A stretch of DNA of 64,000 nt, taken from Oligoflexia bacterium. Lineage in GTDB: Bacteria; Bdellovibrionota; Bacteriovoracia; Bacteriovoracales; Bacteriovoracaceae. The translations under genes and the position numbers were made by a program. Below are positions 43,453 through 52,709 of the stretch, one piece after another; position 1 is the stretch's first letter; each line of letters opens with the position of its first letter. The stretch is from contig JADFZW010000001.1 in NCBI GenBank assembly GCA_015232355.1, forward strand, positions 186,001-250,000, in the 5' to 3' direction. The notes under the pieces were generated by a model that was given only the letters and a program-made list of their open reading frames with translations, ran no database searches and had not been told where the DNA came from.

Positions 43453-46149
43453 TCACTGACCAATCGGTTGCATGAGCGAAGTGAAAGTGTTTTCACCAAA
43501 ATTCAAATAGAAATTAAATCGAATCTCCCCCCTAGTATTTGGCACAGTAACATAGCCAACTTCCATCTTCCAACAATTATTAGTAGGACTATAGGTTGCA
43601 AAATATGTTGCTTTAGTATATTCCCTAACCACCAAATCATAATCATATGTACCACCAACTTTCAAAGTATCAAAGGGAGTTGCCGCCCAAGTGATACTCC
43701 ATGTTTTAGTTGGAGTAATCCCAACTGGAACCATGTTGTCATACCTTAAAGTGAAACCAAAACTCCAAATATCAAATCCTCTTCCCACACTTAACGACAA
43801 TGCATCTCTACCTGTCTGAACTTTTTCACCACGAGCAGCTTGATATTTATACATATGAGTATCGGAAGCGCCTATACCCCAGGAACCAATACTAAATCCA
43901 GTAGAGACATTTAAACTAGTCAAGTTATCAACAAATTTTGGCTCTCCAGTTCTTAGAGTCACACCTTGTGAAACATTAAAAGATGCAATCTCACCGTAAT
44001 CAAAATTATTTTTAACAAAAAAACCATCTTTGTTATAATTAAATTCTTTGGGTGTCTTTTTAAAAATCCTATTGTTCACAGAAAAGACAACAGTATTTCT
44101 CTCTGGAGGAGATGATCTGGTAGCATTAGATCCTATCTCATGATTTAATCTTTTAGGTGCATCCAAATAATCGAAGTGTCCTCCATTTTTTATTTGCTCT
44201 CTAAAGTAGGTATTTCCCCAATAAGTTTGATTAGCAGTATAATAGTGGCGTACATCAAATAAAATTGAATGACGATAACCACCTCTCTGAATAGAGAGCT
44301 TTTCATCCACATAACTTCCCTCTAATTTTGGTAGTCCTCCCATCATAAAATCTTTATCATTACTGCTGGAAAAATTACTGGTGTTTGTAGAATCAAAAAA
44401 GAGTTTCTCATCAACTGGAACCTTTTCCAAGCATTTGTAGCATTGTTGATTTTTAGATTCCATTCTTTTATTTTTTTCTTTTTTGTCATCGTCTTTTTTC
44501 TCAGGAGTGATTTCCTCTCTATTTTCAATTTGATCAACGGGGATTTCTTCTATGTAACCAGTGTTGTATATCTTTTCAATCTCAAAAAAAGCACCACTTA
44601 CAAAGATTGTTCCTCTTTTAGTAAAACGCTTCTCGCTCGATTCTTGTGGAAAATAGTAAAAGAGATTTTCAGATTTAATTTTGGTTTCAAAGGTAATAGG
44701 ACCTAATCTTCCCAGACTCCATTTAATATAAGGATTTGCCTCTAAACGATGAGCATTTCTAATCCACTTATTCCTATCCCAAACTTCCACTCCCTCAGCA
44801 GTTGTTCCCTTTAAATAAAGAGTTTCATCATGATCAACATGATTTTGTTTAAAATTATTATAGACTAATTCCACCACCAACGAAGCATTATAAAAAAATG
44901 GGATTTTACTATAAAAGAGAGGCCAAGGGGTAAATGCTAAATTAATTCTAGGAAGAGTTTGTACATACTGATGATCAAAACCGTTGGGATTATTGTTTGG
45001 ATCACCGTAGATAAGATTTCTATTAAAATTTATTTCCGTGGTCATATCCGCAAGCGAACTATGTAAATCAAAGAATGTATGAAAGGGTAACTCTGATCCC
45101 ATTAATCTTTTAGAGATGTATTGGTAGTAATCAGAAACAATATCCATCTCCCGCGCATTCATAAAATACAAGTGGTGAGTTAAATAATTTTTAAATTGAA
45201 AATGATGTTCATAGCTACCATAGTATCGCAAATAGTGTGTGCCTGAAGGATTATCTCTAGGATTATCTTTAACCGTCCAAGGGCGACTCTCAATATTTGG
45301 TGGAACATAGTATCTGTCGTTAGCCTGCAAAGATTGAATCTCAAACCACCTGTTTTCTCCTAGCGCCTGTCTATACTCCAACTCATTGGCAAAACCCCGT
45401 CTACCCATCGATCCTGGAATTAAAGTCATATCTTTGTCATAATTCATGGCCCAAAACCATGGCTGCCTATATTTGAAACCATCTAAAAATGAGAGGGAAA
45501 ATTCTGGAAAAAGAAATCCTGTTTGCCTTCCCTTCTTAATCGGCAAAATCATATATGGCAGATACAAAATAGGAACACTATTTGATTTCACTAAAGCATT
45601 TTGAATATGAACATACTCTCGCAGAGTAATTCGCACTTTCTTTCCATACATCGACCATGACTCTGGACAATCTTTACAAGTGGTATACTCAGCATCTGTT
45701 GCTAAAATAACATCCGCAGAGATCTTAGTGGCCCACTCTGCAACTACACTATATCCATCAGTCACAATTCTTGCATTTCTTATGGTCAAGCGCTTAGTAT
45801 TTATATCATAATTCATCTCCTGTCCGTACATGGTGAGACCTCCACCAATATAGCGTACATTACCTTTCACATCGACAGTCAGCTTATTTCTATCAAATGT
45901 AGCACTCTCACCATAGATAGTTTCTCCACCGTGAATAATAACCACATTTCCAATTGCCTCATCAATATTTGTCTCAGGATGATGGGTACTCTTATCCGCA
46001 CTCACTTTAATTTGATCACCTACTGCCATCTCCATCGGAGAAGCAAATAATTGCAACGACTGAAAACAAACTGAAAGTAAAAATAAAATCGCAACAGCAG
46101 TGGTATGCTTAGACTTTATTGAACAGATAAGTTTGCACAGTCCCCACAA
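43453..46149 (-). CDS. lptD: LPS-assembly protein LptD
   Basis: Outer-membrane barrel that inserts LPS with LptE. After the signal peptide (ends QLFASP) comes the OstA/LptA-like periplasmic domain (GNVVIIHGGETIYGESATFD, MYGQEMNYD), then the barrel from about residue 150 with conserved LYLPYMILPIKKGRQTGFLFPEF. About 900 residues is typical. Cys (CKDCPE, CYKC) could form the family's disulphides. The frame extends to a GTG at 46296 inside folC; TTG 46147-46149 gives a normal signal peptide and is preferred, though it still overlaps folC by 41 bases. A charged Lys/Asp/Glu insertion lies near 540-570. Confidence 0.94.
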   Translation of the reverse strand: MWGLCKLICSIKSKHTTAVAILFLLSVCFQSLQLFASPMEMAVGDQIKVSADKSTHHPETNIDEAIGNVVIIHGGETIYGESATFDRNKLTVDVKGNVRYIGGGLTMYGQEMNYDINTKRLTIRNARIVTDGYSVVAEWATKISADVILATDAEYTTCKDCPESWSMYGKKVRITLREYVHIQNALVKSNSVPILYLPYMILPIKKGRQTGFLFPEFSLSFLDGFKYRQPWFWAMNYDKDMTLIPGSMGRRGFANELEYRQALGENRWFEIQSLQANDRYYVPPNIESRPWTVKDNPRDNPSGTHYLRYYGSYEHHFQFKNYLTHHLYFMNAREMDIVSDYYQYISKRLMGSELPFHTFFDLHSSLADMTTEINFNRNLIYGDPNNNPNGFDHQYVQTLPRINLAFTPWPLFYSKIPFFYNASLVVELVYNNFKQNHVDHDETLYLKGTTAEGVEVWDRNKWIRNAHRLEANPYIKWSLGRLGPITFETKIKSENLFYYFPQESSEKRFTKRGTIFVSGAFFEIEKIYNTGYIEEIPVDQIENREEITPEKKDDDKKEKNKRMESKNQQCYKCLEKVPVDEKLFFDSTNTSNFSSSNDKDFMMGGLPKLEGSYVDEKLSIQRGGYRHSILFDVRHYYTANQTYWGNTYFREQIKNGGHFDYLDAPKRLNHEIGSNATRSSPPERNTVVFSVNNRIFKKTPKEFNYNKDGFFVKNNFDYGEIASFNVSQGVTLRTGEPKFVDNLTSLNVSTGFSIGSWGIGASDTHMYKYQAARGEKVQTGRDALSLSVGRGFDIWSFGFTLRYDNMVPVGITPTKTWSITWAATPFDTLKVGGTYDYDLVVREYTKATYFATYSPTNNCWKMEVGYVTVPNTRGEIRFNFYLNFGENTFTSLMQPIGQ

Positions 46150-47566
46150 AATAGTACGAACCTGTGACCAACACTCTCTTTCCTTGCAATTCTTCTTTAT
46201 TTGTAACAAAGCTCTCCCAATCTTCAATATACGAAATGTATTGAAGTGAATCCTTTTCAATACCACTACTATCACTAAATTTTTTGAAAAAATCACTACT
46301 AAAATGAAATGCTTTTGTATGTTCGAAGGAAGTAAAGATTATTTTTTGGGCCAACGAAGAGTTTCCTGCAAAAAGTTTAAAGATAAAAAATGGTTCCTCC
46401 TCATATGATCTCTTCGATAGAGCGATTAATGCATAATCAAATCTCTCATTTTGATCTGCTCTATTTGCAAAATGAAGTAACTTCCTTACTCCATCTAAAT
46501 TATGAGAGCCAATAAAGACAAACTTTGCACCAAAATAATCTAATTCCTCATTGCGTCCTTTAAAAAATGGAATCTTCTCATAATCGACTTGTTGTTGATT
46601 AATTTGATCAACAACCTCTCTAGCATTTTTCCCATCTTGTTCTAATTGTTCTAAAATTTTAAAAAGCACATATGCTAGACGACGATTCCTTTTAGAAAAG
46701 TTATCCTCTTTCTTCGACACTGCAACTTCAAAAAGATCAATCCAATTGAAACTACCCTTCTCTCTCTCTCTTGAAAAATCTTTTGCAAAATCTTCTACAA
46801 AATTTCTAGTTATCTCTCTTAAATACTCCAATTCAAAATTTGTAACTAGCGGAGCGCTCACTCTAGTAATTCCTAATTTTTCAAATAAAATCTTTTTGTA
46901 ACCAACACCCAACAAATCTTGATGATCACGCGAAATTGATGTTATCGCCGTCAAGTCAGCATCAAAAAGATTCACTCCATCGATACGACCGCCAATTCCA
47001 ACTTCTAAAATCAACACCTTCAAAAAATCATTATCAAACGAGAGAACGTACTTAACAAACACACAAAGCATGAGTTCATAATAGCTGACTTTCTCTCCGA
47101 TCGAACAAGCGCGCTCATACTCACTCTCCAACAAATCTTTCAATTTTTCATAGGAGATCAGCTCTCCATCAAAGCTTATTCTCTCTCTGATACTCATCAC
47201 ATGCGGAGAGATCCAGAGAGCGTGATGAACGCCTGCTTTTTTTAACAAATGAGAGAGAGTATAGCAGGTCTCACCTTTGCCATTGGTTCCTGCGACTGTA
47301 ACAATTTTGATCTTTCTAGTTTTTGCGATTTCTCTAATGGAATCACAAAGCATTCTCTCTAATCGTAACGATCCCTTTTTAAATTTCTCTTTACCTACCC
47401 TCTCTAAACACCAATTATTTAGTTCCTCTTCTTTCTCTAAATCGAAACCATCACCAAAGGTATCAGTTTTAATTTTTATGCCATCAATCTTTGAGTTTAA
47501 ACAATCTTTATTTATTTTTAATATTTTGCCATTCATACTTTGAAAAACCACTGAAAAAAAAATCAT
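46109..47566 (-). CDS. folC: Folylpolyglutamate synthase/dihydrofolate synthase
   Basis: Mur-ligase fold adding glutamate to folates. The P-loop is VTVAGTNGKGETC (usually GKGS), then the SPHVMSIRERISFDG block, ILEVGIGGRIDGVN and SRDHQDLLG with the metal-binding His. C-terminal domain strands (KGRNEELDY, VFIGSHNLDG, VLVTGSYYFVG) are all present. 485 residues is slightly long. Two ATGs, 47566 and 47536, are both possible, neither with a good ribosome-binding site. First gene of the minus-strand operon folC-lptD-pabA/trpG-trpF-like-surE-M23. Confidence 0.92.
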   Translation of the reverse strand: MIFFSVVFQSMNGKILKINKDCLNSKIDGIKIKTDTFGDGFDLEKEEELNNWCLERVGKEKFKKGSLRLERMLCDSIREIAKTRKIKIVTVAGTNGKGETCYTLSHLLKKAGVHHALWISPHVMSIRERISFDGELISYEKLKDLLESEYERACSIGEKVSYYELMLCVFVKYVLSFDNDFLKVLILEVGIGGRIDGVNLFDADLTAITSISRDHQDLLGVGYKKILFEKLGITRVSAPLVTNFELEYLREITRNFVEDFAKDFSREREKGSFNWIDLFEVAVSKKEDNFSKRNRRLAYVLFKILEQLEQDGKNAREVVDQINQQQVDYEKIPFFKGRNEELDYFGAKFVFIGSHNLDGVRKLLHFANRADQNERFDYALIALSKRSYEEEPFFIFKLFAGNSSLAQKIIFTSFEHTKAFHFSSDFFKKFSDSSGIEKDSLQYISYIEDWESFVTNKEELQGKRVLVTGSYYFVGTVQTYLFNKV

Positions 47567-47686
47567 ATCAAATCATAATAGTTAACCATATCACTTAATT
47601 ATTTCTAAAAGTAGACGATAAGCATTGTATAAGACGAGTAACTAAGACTAGTAACTCAATAAATAAAAATAAAGGTTGAGGTCACA

Positions 47687-49603
47687 ATGCAAATAATAGA
47701 TACAGACACAAAGACAAAGACAACAAAATATCCACATCTGCTTCAATTTGTAGTTTCTGCAACAATAGCTGTAACTATACTAATTGCAATTTTTCCTACT
47801 TCTCTACTCGCATCTACAGAAACAGTAGAAGTAGAAAAATTGCCAAAAATACCAACCCCCAAAAATGAAAAAGATGAATGCAGCAGCAATAATGATTGTA
47901 TAAAAATCATAAAAGAGGCCAAGAAAGAATGCAAAGAATTTAAAACCGACAAGACAAGAGTTAATCCCTATGGCGAATGCCTCCTGCATAACATATTTTA
48001 TCAAACAAGTGATCTTACAACAGACGAGAGAGCTAAAATTTTAAAACCAGCACTTGTTAAAATATCAGAACATATCTGCAAAAATCCAGATGAAAATAAT
48101 TTAAAGATAATAACAGAAGAAGCTATTAAGTATGAACAGGGTCCTTCTGATAAAAAAATTAATTTATGCCTTCTACATACCCAATCTCAAACTCCTATCG
48201 ATAAAGACAAAAAGAATAAAGATTGCGTACTTTCATGGCTCATAAGTAAATACACCGCCATCTCTAATCTAAACAACGATTATACAAATCCTCTAAACGC
48301 TCTCTCACATATTGCAAATAAACTATCTGAAATCGATAATCAAATCAAGGAGAAGAAAAAACAAAACCAAGAACCACCTGAGGATTTAAAACTTCAGTAC
48401 CATAATTATTTAAGAGAACTTATGTATTTAAGTAAAAATAAGTATGCTGATTTCCATGCAGATGCAAATTTTAAGTATGGTCCACAAATTGGACTATTAC
48501 GATATAAAATCAAAAAATTGTCAGAGGAACAAAAAAATAAAAAGGATATTACTCAAGGAATAGAAAATAAGAAAAAATTCGAATCCCTTGGAAAATTAAA
48601 TGACCTTCTAACAAACTTTGCGGATCCTAATCCTTTAAAATTAGTTACCCATCTGAATAAGATATCAAAAAAAGCGAAGAGTATAAAATTATTTAAAGGT
48701 CCTCCTATAGATAAAGAAACCTGGAAAAAAGAAAATCCAAAGCAAATTATCGAAAATTTAGGACTTCTAAAACATCAAACCAAAGATCTACGTGATCAAA
48801 TAGAAACCTTAAAAAATGAATGTCTTGATATTAAAAAGGATCCTACTAATTCTCAAACCATAGAATCAAAGCAGAAACTCAAAGCAAATGGAGACTACAT
48901 AAAATCCATCGAACCATTAATGAGTGAAGTACCAAAACCTGACGTTTCAGATGTTTTATTTGATATATTAAATATAAAAACTAATCTTCAAGATAACGAT
49001 TACCCAGACAATTTTAAATCAACTCATAATACACCAGTAACCAATCCCGAAATGTGTTCATCAAAAGAAAAACCTATGCCACAAGAAAAACTAGGGAAAC
49101 TTAAAAGCGCAAAAGATCTTAACAATATAGACAAAGCTTCTATCTCTAAAATTCTTGATATGAAACATACACCTACACCAAAAAAAACTACTCTTAAAAA
49201 AGAAGATGAGGATGAAGAAAAAACTGAAACTACTAGCACAATAAATACTCCACTAAAAGATGAACAGACCTCAAAAGAAATTGCTAGAAGAGCAACTCCT
49301 ACGATGGGATCTATTAATAATCAAAAAACCCCTTCAGCTAGAGTAAAAACTATAAAGGATAAAGATGATGATGATCCTTGTAGCACTGATTACAGCGATA
49401 AGGATGAAAATAAAAATAAAGAAAGTTGCTTATATGATGGACGTGACGAAAAAGCAAAAGGACTCGGTGAAGGTTTAGGAAATATAGCTAAAAAAATGGA
49501 AGAACCACAACAAAGACAAATGCCTTTTATGTTTCCTCCTCAAATGAATCAAATGCCATTTATTCCAATGCCTACAACCGGCTGGCTCCCTGGACTATTC
49601 TAG
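47687..49603 (+). CDS. Large secreted helical protein, unknown function
   Basis: Not recognised. A long signal (hydrophobic VSATIAVTILIAIFPTSLLA, about residues 24-43) is followed by a mainly helical, Lys/Glu-rich protein with scattered Cys (SSNNDCIKIIKEAKKECKEF, YGECLLHN, KDCVLSWL). A disordered Thr/Asp/Lys region spans about 480-590. The C-terminus is Pro/Met/Phe-rich (FMFPPQMNQMPFIPMP, then GWLPGLF). GAGG precedes the ATG. Divergent from folC. It could be a periplasmic scaffold or adhesin-like protein; no evidence for either. Confidence 0.6.
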   Translation: MQIIDTDTKTKTTKYPHLLQFVVSATIAVTILIAIFPTSLLASTETVEVEKLPKIPTPKNEKDECSSNNDCIKIIKEAKKECKEFKTDKTRVNPYGECLLHNIFYQTSDLTTDERAKILKPALVKISEHICKNPDENNLKIITEEAIKYEQGPSDKKINLCLLHTQSQTPIDKDKKNKDCVLSWLISKYTAISNLNNDYTNPLNALSHIANKLSEIDNQIKEKKKQNQEPPEDLKLQYHNYLRELMYLSKNKYADFHADANFKYGPQIGLLRYKIKKLSEEQKNKKDITQGIENKKKFESLGKLNDLLTNFADPNPLKLVTHLNKISKKAKSIKLFKGPPIDKETWKKENPKQIIENLGLLKHQTKDLRDQIETLKNECLDIKKDPTNSQTIESKQKLKANGDYIKSIEPLMSEVPKPDVSDVLFDILNIKTNLQDNDYPDNFKSTHNTPVTNPEMCSSKEKPMPQEKLGKLKSAKDLNNIDKASISKILDMKHTPTPKKTTLKKEDEDEEKTETTSTINTPLKDEQTSKEIARRATPTMGSINNQKTPSARVKTIKDKDDDDPCSTDYSDKDENKNKESCLYDGRDEKAKGLGEGLGNIAKKMEEPQQRQMPFMFPPQMNQMPFIPMPTTGWLPGLF

Positions 49604-49645
49604 TCAATAACTTATCTCTCAAGAAATGAGCACTTAATACTGGCA

Positions 49646-49671
49646 TTTTATACCATTATCATGGTATAAAA
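49646..49671. promoter_or_regulatory. HipB-type operator O1 (perfect palindrome)
   Basis: Perfect 11-bp arms, TTTTATACCAT and ATGGTATAAAA, around 4 bases. The core ATACC-N8-GGTAT has the same spacing as the known HipB site TATCC-N8-GGATA. Lies 73 bases before the antitoxin ATG. Confidence 0.8.
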
Positions 49672-49686
49672 ACATCATACCTGTAA

Positions 49687-49712
49687 TTTTATACCACAAT
49701 AGTAGTATAAAA
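49687..49712. promoter_or_regulatory. HipB-type operator O2
   Basis: TTTTATACCAC and GTAGTATAAAA form 11-bp arms with one mismatch and a 4-base centre. Its centre is 41 bp, about four helical turns, from O1, allowing two repressor dimers on one face. Confidence 0.75.
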
Positions 49713-49743
49713 ATGTAACCTCAATAAATAAAGTGAAAGTTTT

Positions 49744-50034
49744 ATGACAACAAAAATAATTGATAAAGCTGTTAAAAAAAAACGTAGATCTCAAAACGAA
49801 ATAGTTAAGGACTTAGGATCAGTCGCGATCTTCATACGTTCACATCGTAAATTATTAGATCACACTCAAGAACAATTAGCAGAACGTTCAGGTGTAAGTT
49901 TGAATTTTATAAAAGCACTGGAGCTCGGGAAAAAAAATCTTAGAATGGATAAGGTTAATCAGTTGTTAAACTTTTTTGGTGCAGAATTAAAACCTATCTT
50001 GAAAAACACGAGAACGACGGAGACTCACAAATGA
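49744..50034 (+). CDS. HipB-like antitoxin, HTH domain
   Basis: 96 residues with an XRE/Cro helix-turn-helix (about 30-85): LDHTQEQLAERSGVSLNFIK, then ALELGKKNLRMDKVNQLLNFFG. This is the pattern of HipB-type repressor antitoxins. Two palindromes upstream fit autoregulation. Its stop overlaps the next start by four bases (ATGA at 50031). The basic N-terminal tail (KKKRRSQNE) is probably DNA-contacting or disordered. Gene order HTH, short N-domain, kinase identifies a HipBST module. Confidence 0.9.
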   Translation: MTTKIIDKAVKKKRRSQNEIVKDLGSVAIFIRSHRKLLDHTQEQLAERSGVSLNFIKALELGKKNLRMDKVNQLLNFFGAELKPILKNTRTTETHK

Positions 50035-50378
50035 TTCGAAAAGGGAATGTATATGTCTTTAACGTTTTTGCTGGGGTTATTGAAGAAACTGATGATGGTA
50101 AATATATATTTACCTATGATGATTTGTATGTCGCTAAAGAAGGCGCGAAACCTGTTAGCATAAGCATGCCCGTCACAAAGAAAACATATACTAATAATTT
50201 TTTATTCCCATTTTTTGATGGGCTTATTCCAGAGGGTTGGATATTAAATTTGACAATTAAAAATTGGAAAATTGATCCCAAAGATCGCATGAGATTATTA
50301 TTAACTGCTTGCAGAGATTGCATCGGTGCTGTCCATGTTACTTCATGTGATGAAAATGGAAATGAAAGTGAGGGTTAA
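50031..50378 (+). CDS. HipS-like protein (HipA N-terminal subdomain as separate protein)
   Basis: The 115-residue protein matches only the N-terminal subdomain of HipA kinases: AGVIEETDDGKYIFTYDD, VSISMPVTKKTYTNNFLFPF, FDGLIPEGWIL, then ACRDCIGAVHV. In the tripartite HipBST system this piece is a separate protein, HipS, reported to act as the antitoxin, while HipB boosts it and represses the operon. The stop lies within a 13-bp repeat that also feeds the ribosome-binding site of the kinase gene. Confidence 0.88.
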   Translation: MIRKGNVYVFNVFAGVIEETDDGKYIFTYDDLYVAKEGAKPVSISMPVTKKTYTNNFLFPFFDGLIPEGWILNLTIKNWKIDPKDRMRLLLTACRDCIGAVHVTSCDENGNESEG

Positions 50379-50406
50379 AAGTGATGGTTAAAAGTGAGGA
50401 TTAATG
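50368..50406 (+). repeat. 13-bp tandem repeats at the hipS/hipT junction
   Basis: Three units (GTGAGGGTTAAAA, GTGATGGTTAAAA, GTGAGGATTAATG) run from the end of the hipS-like gene to the start of the kinase gene. The last carries the GAGG (50396-50399) used six bases before GTG 50406. Confidence 0.85.
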
Positions 50407-51359
50407 TGAATTTTTTCAAAAAATGTTTTGTTTGTTATGAGGATATTGAGGAGAATAAATTTTATCACTCTAAGTGTGGAAAAAATCTCTTTGGAACTGA
50501 AAATTTGCAATATCTCGAAATTAAAATGGACGATATAGAAAAATTAGCAAAGGAGAATATAAATAAACGACTGACTATACCTGGAGTACAAAAGAAACTT
50601 TCACTTGATATCAAATCCATAATATCGTCCAAAGCTCAAAGGATAACGTTTGTTGGGGCCCTTGGAGGAACTCATATTTTAAAACCACCAACAGAAGAAT
50701 ACCCAGATATGCCTGAGATTGAAAATTTAACAATGAATCTTGCCAAAATATGCAATATAAAAACCGCCGAGCATGGTTTGATACAAATGGCGGATGGAAC
50801 AATCGCATACATCACCAAAAGATTTGATCGAATTGGAAAGCTCAAAGTAGCAGTGGAAGATCTTTGTCAATTATCAGAGATGCTTACAGAACAAAAATAC
50901 AAAAGCTCATCAGAGAAAGTAGGTAAGATAATTGCTAAATATGCTACATACCCGGGCAATGATCTCCTTAATTATTTTGAGCTTCTAATATTTTCTTTCT
51001 TAACCGGAAACTCAGATATGCACCTTAAAAATTTTTCTTTGCTAACAAATGATAAGGGAATCATTTCACTATCACCGGCCTATGATTTATTATCCACAAG
51101 ATTATTGATAAATGAATCCGATGATCCAGAAGAACTTGCTTTAGCAATTAATGGTAAAAAAAATAAAATAGAACTGAAAGATTTTTTGGCATTAGGAAAA
51201 AATTTAAATATACCTGACAATGTAGTAAGAAAAAGTATAGCACGATTTACTAAAAATATTGTTCCTATTACAGAATGTATTGGCAAAAGCATTTTAAAAG
51301 ATCATCTAAAAAAAGATTTCAAAAAATTAATAGAGGATAGATTAGGAAGAATAGTATAA
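50406..51359 (+). CDS. HipT-like Ser/Thr kinase toxin
   Basis: HipA-type kinase core without the N-terminal subdomain. It starts with a Cys pair and FYHSKCGKNLFG, typical of these proteins. The Gly-rich activation loop region is TIPGVQKKLSLD, the catalytic block GNSDMHLKNFSLL, and the metal-binding Asp is in LSPAYDLLSTRLL. Known HipA/HipT proteins phosphorylate aminoacyl-tRNA synthetases (GltX, or TrpS for HipT) and stop growth; the target here is unknown. GTG 50406 with GAGG six bases upstream is preferred over GTG 50394. Confidence 0.9.
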   Translation: MNFFKKCFVCYEDIEENKFYHSKCGKNLFGTENLQYLEIKMDDIEKLAKENINKRLTIPGVQKKLSLDIKSIISSKAQRITFVGALGGTHILKPPTEEYPDMPEIENLTMNLAKICNIKTAEHGLIQMADGTIAYITKRFDRIGKLKVAVEDLCQLSEMLTEQKYKSSSEKVGKIIAKYATYPGNDLLNYFELLIFSFLTGNSDMHLKNFSLLTNDKGIISLSPAYDLLSTRLLINESDDPEELALAINGKKNKIELKDFLALGKNLNIPDNVVRKSIARFTKNIVPITECIGKSILKDHLKKDFKKLIEDRLGRIV

Positions 51360-51423
51360 CTTACATACTAATATACCGACATACCGATATCTCGATACTC
51401 ACCTCATTGTTGATTCTCAATGC

Positions 51424-51452
51424 TTGACAAGAAAACTCTCCTATATTATGGT
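51424..51452 (+). promoter_or_regulatory. Sigma-70-type promoter of porin-like gene
   Basis: Perfect TTGACA (51424-51429), 17-base spacer, then TATGGT (51447-51452). An 80-base leader follows, with AAGGA before the ATG. It is the clearest -35 hexamer in the window and suggests strong expression. Confidence 0.6.
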
Positions 51453-51539
51453 GCCCTAGCTCTAGCTGTTACTCGCGCTTAGTCGCTTAACCATTAACCA
51501 TAAACCCTAACCACGAAGGAACTTTTCAAGGAATTATCT

Positions 51540-52709
51540 ATGAAAAAAAACATTTTTCTTTTTCTCTCTTTACTTCTACTCTTACTCTGTCTCTGTCCTC
51601 TTCTCGCAATCTCTGCGACCGCAATCTCTGCGGCCGAAACTACTTCCACCACTGTCTCTACGACAACTACTACATATCCAACTATTCCAAAACTACAACT
51701 TGACTGGAGAATGGATTTAGTTAAAGAAAACGTTGATCACAATACTCAATATCGATATACCGAACTCACCGCTGCTCAAAGAGGAAATTCTGAAGGAAAC
51801 GATATTCGTTTCGCTCTTCCTGTCATTCGTCTTGATCTAAAAGGAAAACTTAACAAAGACATTTCATATCGTGCTCGTTATCGCTTAAATAGATCAACTG
51901 ATCTTTATCCAGCAAACGTTGATGAGACTGGTCCAGCACTAGATTATGCTTACGTTGAATACAAAGGAATCCCTGATCTAACTCTTCGTTTTGGTAAAGA
52001 TTGCTTCTATCATGGAGGTTGGGAAAGTTCTATTAGCTCTAAAGATGGCTACTCCTACTCTCTAAATAGTTTTTCTCTCTATCGTACCGGCGTTGGCGCA
52101 TTCTATACTCTCCAAAAAATCCACCAATTTGGTTTACAAGTAATGAACAACCAATTTAACGAATATAACCAAGAAAAATTACTCTACGGTGCCAGCTACC
52201 AATTAGCTCTCTTAGGCGGAATCATCAATCCTCTTATCTCTTACCATGTAGATCCACGTGACAAACAAGTTATAGGTGGAACAACTCCGGCCCAGGCCAC
52301 CACTAGTCCAACAGTAGCATCTACAGTAAAAGCAACAAACAACACCTACTTTGCAATTGGAAATAGAGTAAAGTTTATGAACTTCATTTGGGATGTTGAT
52401 TATCTTGCTAACAAGACTGAAGCAATCGTGGATGGTGAAAGAGATAGTACTGATAAATCCTATGTTTCTACTCTATTCTATAAATACAAAAGTTTTCGTC
52501 CACAAATTAAATATGCTCAAAGTAAGGCAAAATCAAAAGACATTGATACCTATACTCGTCACGACTATCACGCTGTTGTTGAATACTACTTCAATCCTGC
52601 TGAAGATTTCAGAGTTCACGTTGGTTTCATTGGACAAAATAAAGATAAAGTAAATGGTTCTAAATATCGTGATAGAACATATATGATTGGAATGGCCGGT
52701 TCTTTCTAA
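51540..52709 (+). CDS. Porin-like outer-membrane beta-barrel protein
   Basis: A signal peptide (about residues 1-32) is followed by short Thr tracts and then regularly alternating strands ([59 protein letters not shown]) as in phosphate-selective-porin-like (OprO/P) barrels. The last residue is Phe, the outer-membrane assembly signal ([13 protein letters not shown]). 389 residues fits a 16-strand barrel. A strong promoter and AAGGA site suggest an abundant protein. Ligand unknown. Converges with hslU, overlapping by four bases. Confidence 0.8.
   Translation: MKKNIFLFLSLLLLLLCLCPLLAISATAISAAETTSTTVSTTTTTYPTIPKLQLDWRMDLVKENVDHNTQYRYTELTAAQRGNSEGNDIRFALPVIRLDLKGKLNKDISYRARYRLNRSTDLYPANVDETGPALDYAYVEYKGIPDLTLRFGKDCFYHGGWESSISSKDGYSYSLNSFSLYRTGVGAFYTLQKIHQFGLQVMNNQFNEYNQEKLLYGASYQLALLGGIINPLISYHVDPRDKQVIGGTTPAQATTSPTVASTVKATNNTYFAIGNRVKFMNFIWDVDYLANKTEAIVDGERDSTDKSYVSTLFYKYKSFRPQIKYAQSKAKSKDIDTYTRHDYHAVVEYYFNPAEDFRVHVGFIGQNKDKVNGSKYRDRTYMIGMAGSF

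Noticed and set aside
44443..44706. Plus-strand ORF opposite lptD, and similar antisense ORFs elsewhere
   Set aside because: They mirror the charged low-complexity or conserved coding strand and have no ribosome-binding site or family match; treated as shadows.
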